This document shows, piece by piece, positions 16,395-25,206 of a DNA stretch of 64,000 nt. This DNA is from Variovorax sp037204085. Its GTDB lineage: Bacteria; Pseudomonadota; Gammaproteobacteria; Burkholderiales; Burkholderiaceae_C. The position numbers and the translations under genes are program-made. The DNA lies in NCBI RefSeq assembly GCF_037204085.1, contig NZ_JBBCBW010000004.1, positions 62,001 to 126,000 on the forward strand, written 5' to 3'. Below the pieces are notes generated by a model. That model had not been told where the DNA came from. It did no database searches and saw only the letters and a list, made by a program, of their open reading frames with translations. The first letter of the stretch is position 1; every line of letters begins with the position of its first letter.

Positions 16395-17387
16395 TCAGGC
16401 GAGCGCGCCCAGGTGGCGCTTCGCCGCGGCGTCGATGAGCCGCAGGGCGTCGTCGCCCAGCTCGACCGCGCCGGCGCCGGCGTTCTCGATGGCCTGCTGG
16501 CGCACGCGCGCACCGCACAGCGCGACGGCCACGGTGCCTCGCGCGACGGTCCACGCGATCATCATCTGGCCGAACGAGCAGCCGAGCCTTGCACGCGCGG
16601 GCTCGAGTTCTTCGAAGAATGCCTTGAGCTTCGAACGGTTGGCTTCGCTGAAGCGCGGATTGCTTGCACGCTGGTCGTCGCCCTTGAACTCGCGCGCCGG
16701 ATCGATCGGGCCGGCAAGCAGGCCGAGCGCGAGCGACGAATAGCCCAGCACCGCCACGTTGTGCTCGCTGCACAAGGGTGCGAGCGTGGTTTCGATCTCG
16801 CGGTCGATCAGGCTGTAACGCTCCTGCGCCGCATCGACCGGGCCATGGCGCAGGTACTCGGCAAGCGTCTCGGGGCTCACGTTGCTCACGCCGATGGCGC
16901 GGATCTTTCCCTGCTTCTTGAGCTCGAGCAGCGCGTCCATGGTCTCGGCCACGGGCGTGGTGCTGTCCTGCCAGTGCGTGATGTACAGGTCGATGTAGTC
17001 GGTCTGCAGGCGCTTCAGGCTCTCTTCGCATTCATGGAAGATCGATTCGCGACCGAGGAAGCGATACACCGGGTGGCCGTCTTCCTCGAAGAAGTGTGTG
17101 CCCTGCTGGGTGTGCCAGACCAAACCGCACTTGGTCGCAATGACGGCTTCGTGGCGGCGCCCCTTGAGCGCGGTGCCCACGATGCTTTCCGAGCGCCCGA
17201 GCCCGTAGGCCGGTGCGGTGTCGATCAGGTTCACGCCCGCATCCAGCGAAGCCTGGATGGCCACCATGGCCGCCGCGTTGTCGCCGCCGCCCCACATCCA
17301 TCCGCCCATGGCCCAGGTGCCCAGGCCGATGGCCGAGCATTCGATGCCCGACGGGCCCAGCGTGGTCTGCTTCATTTCGCTCTTCAT
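16395..17387 (-). CDS. aldo/keto reductase
   Basis: A 330-residue NAD(P)H-linked aldo/keto reductase with the full catalytic tetrad: Asp56 and Tyr61 (DTAPAYGLGRSE), Lys86 (IATKCGL) and His138 (LYITHWQD). The later GKIRAIGVSNVSPETL and the substrate-loop region are standard. Closest in pattern to AKRs acting on sugars. The ATG at 17387 overlaps the permease stop by 4 bp (ATGA). An internal Met at 17375 is possible but breaks this coupling. Likely reduces or oxidises the imported compound or a pathway intermediate. Confidence 0.87.
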   Translation of the reverse strand: MKSEMKQTTLGPSGIECSAIGLGTWAMGGWMWGGGDNAAAMVAIQASLDAGVNLIDTAPAYGLGRSESIVGTALKGRRHEAVIATKCGLVWHTQQGTHFFEEDGHPVYRFLGRESIFHECEESLKRLQTDYIDLYITHWQDSTTPVAETMDALLELKKQGKIRAIGVSNVSPETLAEYLRHGPVDAAQERYSLIDREIETTLAPLCSEHNVAVLGYSSLALGLLAGPIDPAREFKGDDQRASNPRFSEANRSKLKAFFEELEPARARLGCSFGQMMIAWTVARGTVAVALCGARVRQQAIENAGAGAVELGDDALRLIDAAAKRHLGALA

Positions 17388-18400
17388 CTGGTCTTCTTTC
17401 TCGTGTTCAACAGGTGGTCGATGGTCACGGCCGCGAGCAGGATCAGGCCCTTGATCACGTCTTGCCAGTAAGGCGAAACATCCAGCAGGATCAGCGAGCT
17501 GGTCACCACCGACAGCAGCGCCAAGCCCAGCACCGCGCCCAGCACCGTGCCGGAGCCGCCCTTGAGGCTGGCCCCGCCGATCACCGCGGCGGCGATCACG
17601 TTGAGCTCCATGCCCACGCCGAAGGTGGGCGTGGCCGCGCCGAAGCGCGCCGTGTAGATCACGCCCGCAAGGCCCGCCGAAGCAGCGCACAGCACCGTGA
17701 CCCAGAACTTCACGCGCCCCACGCGAATGCCCGAATACAGCGCCGCCTTCTCGTTGCTGCCGGTGTAGAACACGCGGCGCAGCAGGGTCGAACGGCGCAG
17801 CACGAAGTCGCTCACGACGACGATGGCAATGAAGATCAGGATGACCGCGGGAACTCCGAACAGCGTGCCCTGCCCGATGAACTTGAATTCGGCCGGCAGC
17901 GAGAACAGCGACTGCGGCGTGCCCTGCGTGAGCGCAAGGCACAGCCCGCGCACGATGACCATGAAGGCCAGCGATGCGATGAAGTGGTTGAGCCCGATGC
18001 GCGTGACGCAGCCGCCGATCATCGCGCCGATGAGCCCGCTTGCGCCGATGGCCACCAGGCTCGCGAGCCAAGGGTCCACGCCCATCAGGAAGAGCTTGCC
18101 CGTGACCACCATCGCAAAGCAGACCACCGAGCCCACCGAAAGATCGATGCCCCCGACGATCAGCAAAATGGTCATGCCGACCACCACGATGCCTTCGATG
18201 GAAAACGACAGCAGCATCGCGCGCACGTTCTCCCAGGTAAGGAAGTAGGGCGACGCAAAGCTCATTGCCACGCACAGCACCGCAATGATCAGCAGCAGGC
18301 CCATCTCGCGCATGCTGGTGAGCTTGTTGGTGGGTTTTGCGGGCCCGCCCCCTGACTGCCTGGGTGCGATGCCCGAATCGAGTTGTGCCGGGTAGTTCAT
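17384..18400 (-). CDS. sugar ABC transporter permease (RbsC type)
   Basis: A 338-residue inner-membrane permease of the ribose/CUT2 family. Hallmarks are IVVVGMTILLIVGGIDLSVGS, NHFIASLAFMVIVRGL, and IYTARFGAATPTFGVGMELNVIAAAVIGGASLKGGSGT near the C-terminal helices. It probably works as a homodimer, since only one permease gene is present. Its ATG overlaps the RbsA-type gene stop by 4 bp, and its stop overlaps the aldo/keto reductase start. An open frame continues upstream but within the ATPase gene. Confidence 0.92.
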   Translation of the reverse strand: MNYPAQLDSGIAPRQSGGGPAKPTNKLTSMREMGLLLIIAVLCVAMSFASPYFLTWENVRAMLLSFSIEGIVVVGMTILLIVGGIDLSVGSVVCFAMVVTGKLFLMGVDPWLASLVAIGASGLIGAMIGGCVTRIGLNHFIASLAFMVIVRGLCLALTQGTPQSLFSLPAEFKFIGQGTLFGVPAVILIFIAIVVVSDFVLRRSTLLRRVFYTGSNEKAALYSGIRVGRVKFWVTVLCAASAGLAGVIYTARFGAATPTFGVGMELNVIAAAVIGGASLKGGSGTVLGAVLGLALLSVVTSSLILLDVSPYWQDVIKGLILLAAVTIDHLLNTRKKTR

Positions 18401-19908
18401 GCCATCTCCTGTTCGCAGAGTCCGGAGGCGAGCCGCAGCAGGGCTTCCTCCGTCATTTCGTTGGAATTCAATTCGCCGGCCAATCGACCGTCGCGGATCA
18501 CCAGCGCCCGGTCGCACAGGCCGATGATCTCGGGCAGCTCGGAAGAAATCACGATCACGCCCACACCCTGGTTCGCGAGCTCGCGCAGGATGTGGTGAAT
18601 CTCGGATTTCGCGCCCACGTCCACGCCGCGCGTGGGCTCGTCCATCAGCAGCACCGACGGGTTGGTGGCCAGCAGCTTGGCAATGGCCACCTTCTGCTGG
18701 TTGCCGCCCGAAAGGCTCGACACCTCGATGGCCACGCCGTCCGACTTGAGGTTGAGCTTGGCGCCCAGCTCGCGTGCCAGGCGGTGTTCGGCCGAACGCT
18801 GCAAGAGGCCCCAGGCGGAGCTCACGCGCCGCAGCGCCATCGAGGAGATGTTCTGCGCAATCGGCAGGTCGAGGTACACGCCCGCCGCCTTGCGGTCTTC
18901 GCTGAGGTAGGCAATGCCTTCGCGCAGCGCGTCGCTGTACTTGCGGATTGCAAGCGCCTTGCCGTTCAGGCGCACCGTGCCTTGCGTGGCGGCGCGCAGG
19001 CCGCACAGCGTTTCGGCCAGTTCGCTGCGGCCGGCGCCCATCAGGCCTGCAATGCCGAGGATCTCGCCGCGCTTCAGTGCAAACGAAATGCCGTGTACGC
19101 GCTCACCGTCGCCGATGTTGGCCACCTCCAGTACGGGGCCTGAGGGCTCGACGCCGGCTTGCTTGGGCGGGTAGTAGTTGCCGAGCTCGCGGCCGACCAT
19201 GCGGCGCACCAGCTCGTCGGCCGTCAGCCCGGCCAGCGGCCCGCAATGCACGTTGCGCCCGTCGCGCAGCACCGTGACGCGGTCGCAGTGCGTGAATATT
19301 TCAGCCATGCGGTGGCTGATGTAGATGATGCCGATGCCCTGCGCCTTCAGGTCGTGCAGCACACGAAAGAGCGCGGCCGATTCGTTGTCGGTGAGCGCGG
19401 CCGTGGGTTCGTCGAGGATCAGCACCTTGCAGTCGAGCGTGAGCGCCTTGGCAATCTCCACCAGCTGCTGGCTTGAAATGCTGAGTTCGCTTACCGGCGC
19501 GGCAGGGTCGATGTCTTGCCCGAGCCGCGCCAGCACTTCGGCGGCGCGCGCGTTCAGGCTGGCGTAGTTCATCCAGGCCTGCTTGCCCGCGTTGATCTCG
19601 GGCATGAAGATGTTCTCGGCCACGGTGGCGTCGCCGCACAGCGCGATCTCCTGGTGCACCAGGCCGATGCCCAGGCGCATGGCATGCGCCGGGCCGTCGA
19701 TGGCCACCTTCTCGCCGTTGAGAACGATGTCGCCTTCGTCGGGGCGGTGAATGCCGTCGATGATGTTCATCAGCGTCGACTTGCCCGCGCCGTTTTCGCC
19801 GCACAGGGCGTGGATCTCGCCCGCGTGCAGCGAGAAGTCCACGCCCGAGAGCGCGCGCGAGGCGCCGAAGCGCTTGCTGATGCCGCGCAGTTCGAGCAAC
19901 GTGGTCAC
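18397..19908 (-). CDS. sugar ABC transporter ATPase (RbsA type, two NBDs)
   Basis: A 503-residue tandem ATPase of CUT2 sugar importers. The first domain has Walker A GENGAGKS, signature region ELSISSQQLVEIAKAL and Walker B VLILDEPTAAL. The second has the degenerate GLMGAGRSEL typical of RbsA, signature SLSGGNQQKVAIAKLL and VLLMDEPTRGVDVGAK. The GTG at 19908 is chosen because GGAGG lies 8 bp upstream and homologues begin there. It overlaps the permease gene by 4 bp. Confidence 0.93.
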   Translation of the reverse strand: MTTLLELRGISKRFGASRALSGVDFSLHAGEIHALCGENGAGKSTLMNIIDGIHRPDEGDIVLNGEKVAIDGPAHAMRLGIGLVHQEIALCGDATVAENIFMPEINAGKQAWMNYASLNARAAEVLARLGQDIDPAAPVSELSISSQQLVEIAKALTLDCKVLILDEPTAALTDNESAALFRVLHDLKAQGIGIIYISHRMAEIFTHCDRVTVLRDGRNVHCGPLAGLTADELVRRMVGRELGNYYPPKQAGVEPSGPVLEVANIGDGERVHGISFALKRGEILGIAGLMGAGRSELAETLCGLRAATQGTVRLNGKALAIRKYSDALREGIAYLSEDRKAAGVYLDLPIAQNISSMALRRVSSAWGLLQRSAEHRLARELGAKLNLKSDGVAIEVSSLSGGNQQKVAIAKLLATNPSVLLMDEPTRGVDVGAKSEIHHILRELANQGVGVIVISSELPEIIGLCDRALVIRDGRLAGELNSNEMTEEALLRLASGLCEQEMA

Positions 19909-19969
19909 TCGGCAACCTCCGCGCCATGCGCTGCGGTGCGAGCTTGCTTGGGGCGGCCCGGCGCTGCGC

Positions 19970-21010
19970 TCATTCGCCGATTCCCTTGGTGCCGCGGCGA
20001 GCGAGGTATTTGTCCCAGTAGAAGTCGTCAGCATTGGCCTTGCTGACCACCGACAGGCCGTTGTCCAGGAACGGCACCGACATCGGGTTGGTGCCGTTGC
20101 GCTTGGCGTCGTTCATCGGGTCGATGAGCGAGGGGTTCTTGGCCAGGAACAGCATCATCATGCCCATGTAGCCCTGCATGCCCTGGTTGGGGTTGATGGC
20201 ACCGAACACGTCGCCGGCCTTGATCATGTCGAGGATCTTGGCGTTCACGTCGCAGCACATCACGCGGATGTTCTTCTTCGATTCGATCTTGGCCTGAGCC
20301 GCGCCCAATGCCGAGTTGGCTTCGGGCATGAACAGCGCACCCAGGTTCGGGTTGGCCTGCGCCAGGCTCAGCACCGCCTGGTAGGCCTTGCTCGGGTCCT
20401 GGTTGCTGGCGGCGCGGCCCACCAGCTTCATGCCCGCGTGCTTGGTCTTCATGCGGTTGATGAAGGCCGCGATGCGGCGGTCGTGGTTGTCCTGGCCGGG
20501 GTTCTCGAGCACCGCGTACTCGCCCTTGCCGCCCAACGCTGCGGCAATCGCGTCGGCCGCCTGCGTGCCTTCGCGGTCGTTGTCCGAGGTGACGAACGAT
20601 GCGCGCTTGGAGTTGGGCGAGTCGGCCGCGAAGGTCACGACCGGGATGCCCATGGCCACCGCCCGGTTGATCGGCTCGATGAACGGGTCGGGGTTCATCG
20701 GGTGCAGCAGGATGCCCGCGGGCTTGCGCGCCAGTTCCTGCTCGAACGAGGCCAGCTGCTTGTTCACGTCGTACTCGGGCGTGCCGGTGTAGCGCGTGCG
20801 CACGCCCAGCGTGCGGCCGAGCTGCTTCATCATTTCGTAGACCGGAAACCAGTATTCGACGCCCGACACCATCACGTTCATCACGTAGACGTCGCTGGCG
20901 TTGCCGCGCAAACCGGTGGCGGCGGCCGTGGGGGTGGACTGCGCAAATGCGCTGGTGCCGGCCAGGCCGATACCGGCGGCCGCAGCGGACTTCAGGAAAT
21001 TTCGCCTCAT
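19970..21010 (-). CDS. sugar ABC transporter substrate-binding protein (Peripla_BP_4, Tat-type signal)
   Basis: A 346-residue periplasmic binding protein, first gene of the minus arm of the catabolic locus. The N-terminus MRRNFLKSAAAAGIGLAG carries the twin-arginine pattern RRNFLK, so folded export by Tat is likely, with cleavage near AFA. The body shows the ribose-binding-protein fold: PAGILLHPMNPDPFIEPINRA, GIPVVTFAADSPNS, ASFVTSDNDREGTQAADAI. The ligand is unknown, but the family binds monosaccharides, polyols and AI-2-like molecules. A GGAGA Shine-Dalgarno precedes the ATG. The next gene starts 61 bp later. Confidence 0.9.
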   Translation of the reverse strand: MRRNFLKSAAAAGIGLAGTSAFAQSTPTAAATGLRGNASDVYVMNVMVSGVEYWFPVYEMMKQLGRTLGVRTRYTGTPEYDVNKQLASFEQELARKPAGILLHPMNPDPFIEPINRAVAMGIPVVTFAADSPNSKRASFVTSDNDREGTQAADAIAAALGGKGEYAVLENPGQDNHDRRIAAFINRMKTKHAGMKLVGRAASNQDPSKAYQAVLSLAQANPNLGALFMPEANSALGAAQAKIESKKNIRVMCCDVNAKILDMIKAGDVFGAINPNQGMQGYMGMMMLFLAKNPSLIDPMNDAKRNGTNPMSVPFLDNGLSVVSKANADDFYWDKYLARRGTKGIGE

Positions 21011-21080
21011 CTTGTGTCTCCTCGCGTTGACTGGCAGAGCTTGCGACCTGCCTTTGGAGAGCAGATCTTTGGGACCTCGT

Positions 21081-21191
21081 TGTCACGACAGTTGTTATGA
21101 CAGGTAGAATGTAATCGCGGGTTGTTTGCCGCGATAACTAGGGGAAACGCTACTGGCAAGCCGCTTTCAAGTCGCAGAAGCTGTTATGACA
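21081..21191. promoter_or_regulatory. three TGTYAYGACA operator-like sites in the divergent promoter region
   Basis: Three near-identical 10-mers occur: TGTCACGACA (21081-21090), TGTTATGACA (21093-21102) and TGTTATGACA (21182-21191, overlapping the kinase ATG). Each is an imperfect TGT-N4-ACA dyad. The first two are 12 bp apart, about one helical turn. TAGAAT (21105-21110) next to the pair may be a -10 box for the kinase. The GntR/UTRA regulator encoded at 24459 is the natural candidate ligand-responsive repressor for both arms. Confidence 0.55.
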
Positions 21192-22678
21192 TGAAGCCAA
21201 ATATATTGATCGGCGTCGACATGGGCTCGAGCAGCCTGAAGGCGCTGGCCCTCGAAGCTGCGAGCGGCCGCACCGTTGCGTTGTCCCGCATGCCCCTGCC
21301 GCACGACCGGCTGGCCGGCGGCGGCTGCGAGGTGGGTGCTGCGGCGATACGCGCGGCACTGACGCACGTGCTGCGAGATGTCGCCCAGCAACTCGGCCCG
21401 CGCACGGCCGAGGTTCGCGCCATGGCCTGCACCGGCCACGGCGCCGGCCTCTATGCGCTCGATGCCGAGGGCCAGCTCGTCGGCGGGCGCGCCGTCGCCT
21501 CCACCGACCAGCGCGCCGATGCGCGAGCGCGCGCCCTGGCGGCAAGCCACGGTGCGCAGTTGTTCGAAGAGGTGGGCTGCAGCCCCTGGCCCGGGCAGCC
21601 GACGGTGATCGCCGCCGAGTTGCTGGGCACGGACGCCGTGCTGCGCGGCGAACTGCGCCGTTTGCTGTTCGCCAAGGACTACCTCGGCTTTCTGCTCACC
21701 GGCGAAATTGCCACCGATGCGAGCGATGCGAGCACCGCCGGGCTGGTGTCGCTCGCCACCGGCAGCTGGTCGCGGGCGGCCTTCGATGCATCGGGCATTG
21801 CGGAGCTTGGCGCACATGCCTTCGGCCCCGTCGTGCCGAGCGGCACTGTCATCGGAAAACTGTGGCCTTCGGAGGCGGCGCTGTGCGGGTTGCCGGCGGG
21901 CATTCCGGTGGCAATGGGCGCCATCGACCTGCTCGCCTCGATGACGGCGATTGGCGCGGAAGCGCGCGGCCGCGCGGTATCGGTGTTCGGCACCTGGTGC
22001 GTCAACGCCGTGGTCGGGCCGGTGCTGGAGCCCAGGCCCGCCGTCGCAGCCATCGTGAATTTCGGCCGCACCAACGAGCGGCTCTACATGGAGAACAGCC
22101 CCTCTTCGATGGCCAATATTGCCTGGCTGGCCGGCGTGCTCGCACTGCCCGATTCGCGCGCGGTGGTCGACTTGGCCATGACGGTGCCGCTGGGCGCCGG
22201 CGGCTTGCGCTTTCTTCCTTTCGTCAACGGCGGAGGCGGCGTGACCGCCGGCTTCGTGGGCCTCAAGAGCCATCACACACGCGCCGACATGGCGCGCGCC
22301 GTGGTCGATGCCGTTGCGGCCCTGCATGCGCGGCACACGGCGCGCCTTGCCGCGGCCGGCCTCGCGGTTGGCGAGACGACGGTGCTCGGCGGCGGCGCGG
22401 GCGATGCGCGCCTGGTGCGCCTGCTGGCGTCTTTTCTTGGCCGCCCGGTCGAGCGCTGCGCCGACGACGAGACCGGCGCGCGCGGCGCCGCAATCTACGC
22501 GGCCATGTCGCAAGGTCTCGACGACGCGCGCCAAGGCAGCCCATTGCTCGCGCCCTGCGAAGTGGTCGAACCCGATGCACGGGACGCCAGCGCTCATGCG
22601 GATTTCAACGCCGGTTTCAACGAACTGATCGACAGCATGTCACCTGTATTCACCCACATCTCGGGAAGCGAGAGATGA
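21191..22678 (+). CDS. FGGY-family carbohydrate/polyol kinase
   Basis: A 495-residue ATP-dependent kinase. GVDMGSSSLKALAL at the N-terminus is the phosphate-binding loop. CTGHGAGLYALD and VASTDQRAD follow the FGGY_N layout. The C-domain has SVFGTWCVNAVVG and TVLGGGAGDARLVRLLASFLG. The FGTW(C/S)VN feature resembles kinases for L-xylulose or erythritol rather than glycerol kinase. The ATG at 21191 is preceded by an operator-like repeat and no clear Shine-Dalgarno. Its stop overlaps the next gene (ATGA), so the two are coupled. Probably phosphorylates the compound imported by the divergent ABC system. Confidence 0.88.
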   Translation: MKPNILIGVDMGSSSLKALALEAASGRTVALSRMPLPHDRLAGGGCEVGAAAIRAALTHVLRDVAQQLGPRTAEVRAMACTGHGAGLYALDAEGQLVGGRAVASTDQRADARARALAASHGAQLFEEVGCSPWPGQPTVIAAELLGTDAVLRGELRRLLFAKDYLGFLLTGEIATDASDASTAGLVSLATGSWSRAAFDASGIAELGAHAFGPVVPSGTVIGKLWPSEAALCGLPAGIPVAMGAIDLLASMTAIGAEARGRAVSVFGTWCVNAVVGPVLEPRPAVAAIVNFGRTNERLYMENSPSSMANIAWLAGVLALPDSRAVVDLAMTVPLGAGGLRFLPFVNGGGGVTAGFVGLKSHHTRADMARAVVDAVAALHARHTARLAAAGLAVGETTVLGGGAGDARLVRLLASFLGRPVERCADDETGARGAAIYAAMSQGLDDARQGSPLLAPCEVVEPDARDASAHADFNAGFNELIDSMSPVFTHISGSER

Positions 22679-24438
22679 GCGCCTGGCAACTTCCCTTCGT
22701 ACGCCCGGCCTCGCTGGCGGGGCGGCATTTCTCCACCGTGATCGTGGGCGCCGGCATCAACGGCGTCGGCGTGTTTCGCGACCTGTCGCTGCAGCGCGTC
22801 GATTGCCTCATTGTCGACAAGGGCGACTTCGGCGCCGGCGCCAGCAGCGCGCCTTCGCGCATGATCCACGGCGGCTTGCGTTACCTGGAGAGCGGCAGCT
22901 TCTCTCTGGTGGCCGAAGCCACGCGCGAGCGCAACCTGCTGCTGCGCAATGCGCCGCACCTGGTGCGGCCGCTCAAGACGGTGGTGCCACTTGCCAACTT
23001 CTTCGGCGGGCTGATGAGCAGCGCGCTCAAGTTCTTCGGCCGCACACCGCCGCAGCGCACCCGCGGGCTCCTGGCCGTGGCGCTGGGCCTGCGGCTCTAT
23101 GACCTGCTGGGGCGCCGCCAGCGCGTGATGCCGGGGCACCGCATCAGCCGCGTGCCCTCGGCAGACCGCGGCCTGTTCCGTGCGGCCATCCGCTGGACCG
23201 CGACTTTTTTCGATGCGTGGATCAGCCATCCCGAATGGCTCATCCTCGAACTCATCGGCGATGCCTGCCGCGACCAGCCGCGCTCCGCGGCCGCGAACTA
23301 CTGCCGCGTGATGGGCTGCGCGGGCAACATCCTCACGCTGCGCGACGAGATCACCGGCGAGCTGGTGCGCGTGACGGCCGATACCGTGGTGAACGCCACC
23401 GGCGCGTGGCTCGACCGCAGCGCGGCGGTGCTCGGCGGTGCCGGCCCGCGCGTGATGGGCACCAAGGGCTCGCACCTGGTGCTCGACCACCCGGCGCTGC
23501 GCGATGCACTCGACGGCCGCATGGCCTACTTCGAGGCGGTGGATGGGCGCGTGTGCATCGTCTACCCGTTTCTGGACCGCGTGCTGGTGGGCTCCACCGA
23601 CATCCCGGTGGAAGACCCGGACCAGATCGTGACCGAGCCTGCCGAGGTCGACTACCTGATCGAAGTGCTGCGCGAGGTTTTTCCGAACATGGCCTTCGGC
23701 CGCGGCGACGTGGTCTACACCTACGTTGGCGTGCGACCGCTCGCGCGCTCCGATGCCGACAAGCCGGGCCAGATTTCGCGCGACCATTCGGTGGTGGTCG
23801 ATCCGCCCAATGCAACGCGCGACATTGCCATCGTCGGCCTGGTCGGCGGCAAGTGGACCACCTTTCGCTCGTTGGCCGAAGAAGCCACCAACGAGGTGCT
23901 GCAGCTGCTGGGCCGCTCGCGCACCGCATCGACCGAGCTGCTGCCCATCGGCGGCGGTGCGGAACTGCCAACCGATGCAGCGGCGACCGACCGTTTCATC
24001 GAGAAGATGATGGCGGCCTCCGGCATGGGCCGCACGCGCGCGCTGAACCTGTTGGCGCGCTACGGCTCCAAGGCGCTGCCGCTGGCGCAGCGCCTTGCGG
24101 CGTCGGGCGATGTGCCGCTGCAACACGCTCCGGATTATTCGGCCGCCGAGCTGTCGTACCTGTGCCTTGAAACCGGCGTGGTGCACCTGGACGACCTGGT
24201 GATTCGCCGCACGCTGCTGGCCATTCGCGGCCTGGTCACCGACGCAGCCCTGGCCGAGATTGCGGGTGTTGCGGCCGAGGCGCTGGGCTGGGACGCCGTG
24301 CATGCCCATAACGAGCTGTGCGCCTGCGCCACGGCGCTGCGCGAGCGGCACAACGTACGCCTTCATGCCGTGCCGGCAGGCGAACAACCTTCTTTCGATG
24401 CATCATTGATGGCCAACCCAGTGCTTGGCCAAGCCTAA
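22675..24438 (+). CDS. GlpD-like FAD-dependent polyol-phosphate dehydrogenase
   Basis: A 587-residue flavoprotein of the glycerol-3-phosphate dehydrogenase family. FAD-binding VGAGINGVG is at 24-32. The family signature is IHGGLRYLESG (65-75), with NATGAWLDRSA, GTKGSHLVLDHP and LVGSTDIPVEDPDQ later. IVGLVGGKWTTFRSLAEEA marks the end of the FAD domain, and a DAO_C helical domain follows (~440-560). GlpD homologues oxidise sn-glycerol-3-phosphate, and relatives such as EryB oxidise erythritol phosphate, passing electrons to quinone at the membrane. Next to an FGGY kinase, oxidation of a phosphorylated polyol to a ketose phosphate is the likeliest role. Confidence 0.85.
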   Translation: MSAWQLPFVRPASLAGRHFSTVIVGAGINGVGVFRDLSLQRVDCLIVDKGDFGAGASSAPSRMIHGGLRYLESGSFSLVAEATRERNLLLRNAPHLVRPLKTVVPLANFFGGLMSSALKFFGRTPPQRTRGLLAVALGLRLYDLLGRRQRVMPGHRISRVPSADRGLFRAAIRWTATFFDAWISHPEWLILELIGDACRDQPRSAAANYCRVMGCAGNILTLRDEITGELVRVTADTVVNATGAWLDRSAAVLGGAGPRVMGTKGSHLVLDHPALRDALDGRMAYFEAVDGRVCIVYPFLDRVLVGSTDIPVEDPDQIVTEPAEVDYLIEVLREVFPNMAFGRGDVVYTYVGVRPLARSDADKPGQISRDHSVVVDPPNATRDIAIVGLVGGKWTTFRSLAEEATNEVLQLLGRSRTASTELLPIGGGAELPTDAAATDRFIEKMMAASGMGRTRALNLLARYGSKALPLAQRLAASGDVPLQHAPDYSAAELSYLCLETGVVHLDDLVIRRTLLAIRGLVTDAALAEIAGVAAEALGWDAVHAHNELCACATALRERHNVRLHAVPAGEQPSFDASLMANPVLGQA

Positions 24439-24458
24439 AAGTGAACAGTCCCAACGAC

Positions 24459-25196
24459 ATGTCGACCGTGCTCGACCGCAATTCCGAATCGCCGCTGTGG
24501 GCGCAGTTCCGCGACACCATTCGCCTGCAGATCCTGCAAGGCGTGCTGCCCATCGGCGCCAAGCTGCCCTCAGAGGCGGAGCTGGGCGAGCAGTTCGGCA
24601 TTTCGCGCATCGTGGTGCGCGAGGCCTTGGCCGACCTGGTGCGCAACAACCTCATCTACAAGATCAAGGGGCGCGGCGCCTTTGTGTCGGCGCGCGAGCG
24701 CGACGAAGACTTTGTTTCCACCGTGCTGGGCTTCTCCGACGAGATGGAGCGCAAGGGCCGCTCGGTGCGCACGCAAATCCTCACGCAGGAACTGCGCGCG
24801 CCCACTGCGCAAGAGGCCGCGTCGCTGGGCCTGGCCGACGACACGCAGGTGGTGGCGCTCAAGCGCCTGCGCAGCGTGGACGGCGAACTGCGCCTGCTGG
24901 TCGAGACCGTGGTGCCGGCCGACCTGGCACCCGGGCTGCACCGTGCACGCCTGGAAGACCGGTCGCTGTACGACGTGCTGCGCCGGCAATACGGCCTGCG
25001 CCTGGTGCGCGCCGAGCGCTGGATCGATGCGGTGCTGCCCGATGCTGAAACCTGCAAGCTGCTCGACCTGCCGCAGCCCGAGCCGCTGCTGCGCATCGAG
25101 TCGATTGCCTACGGCGCCAACGGCCGGCCGCTGGAGCACTACCGCGCGCTGCACCGCTGCAAGACGAGCCGCCTGCACGTGCAGACGACGACCTGA
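24459..25196 (+). CDS. GntR family regulator with UTRA domain (HutC/FarR subfamily)
   Basis: A 245-residue regulator. The winged helix spans about residues 15-75 (ILQGVLPIGAKLPSEAELG, FGISRIVVREALADLVRN, IKGRGAFVS). A UTRA ligand-binding domain follows, with DTQVVALKRLRSVDGELRLLVE and ESIAYGANGRPLEHYRALHR. The ATG at 24459 is used, though a GTG at 24441, 3 bp after the dehydrogenase stop, is also possible. Third gene of the kinase arm, so it probably controls its own operon and the divergent transporter operon through the TGTYAYGACA sites. Confidence 0.9.
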   Translation: MSTVLDRNSESPLWAQFRDTIRLQILQGVLPIGAKLPSEAELGEQFGISRIVVREALADLVRNNLIYKIKGRGAFVSARERDEDFVSTVLGFSDEMERKGRSVRTQILTQELRAPTAQEAASLGLADDTQVVALKRLRSVDGELRLLVETVVPADLAPGLHRARLEDRSLYDVLRRQYGLRLVRAERWIDAVLPDAETCKLLDLPQPEPLLRIESIAYGANGRPLEHYRALHRCKTSRLHVQTTT

Positions 25197-25206
25197 GTCT
25201 TCCTCG

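Noticed and set aside
10507..16743. A 2078-codon plus-strand open frame opposite the mosaic protein and aldolase genes
   Set aside because: It is the antisense of GC-rich genes with clear domains. Its translation is Arg/His/Val-rich with no recognisable fold and it spans several real genes.
15502..25196. Assignment of the locus as a complete lsr (AI-2) operon
   Set aside because: Kinase, importer and LsrF-like aldolase are present, but a single permease, a GlpD-like dehydrogenase and an AKR, with no LsrG or LsrR, do not fit AI-2 processing.
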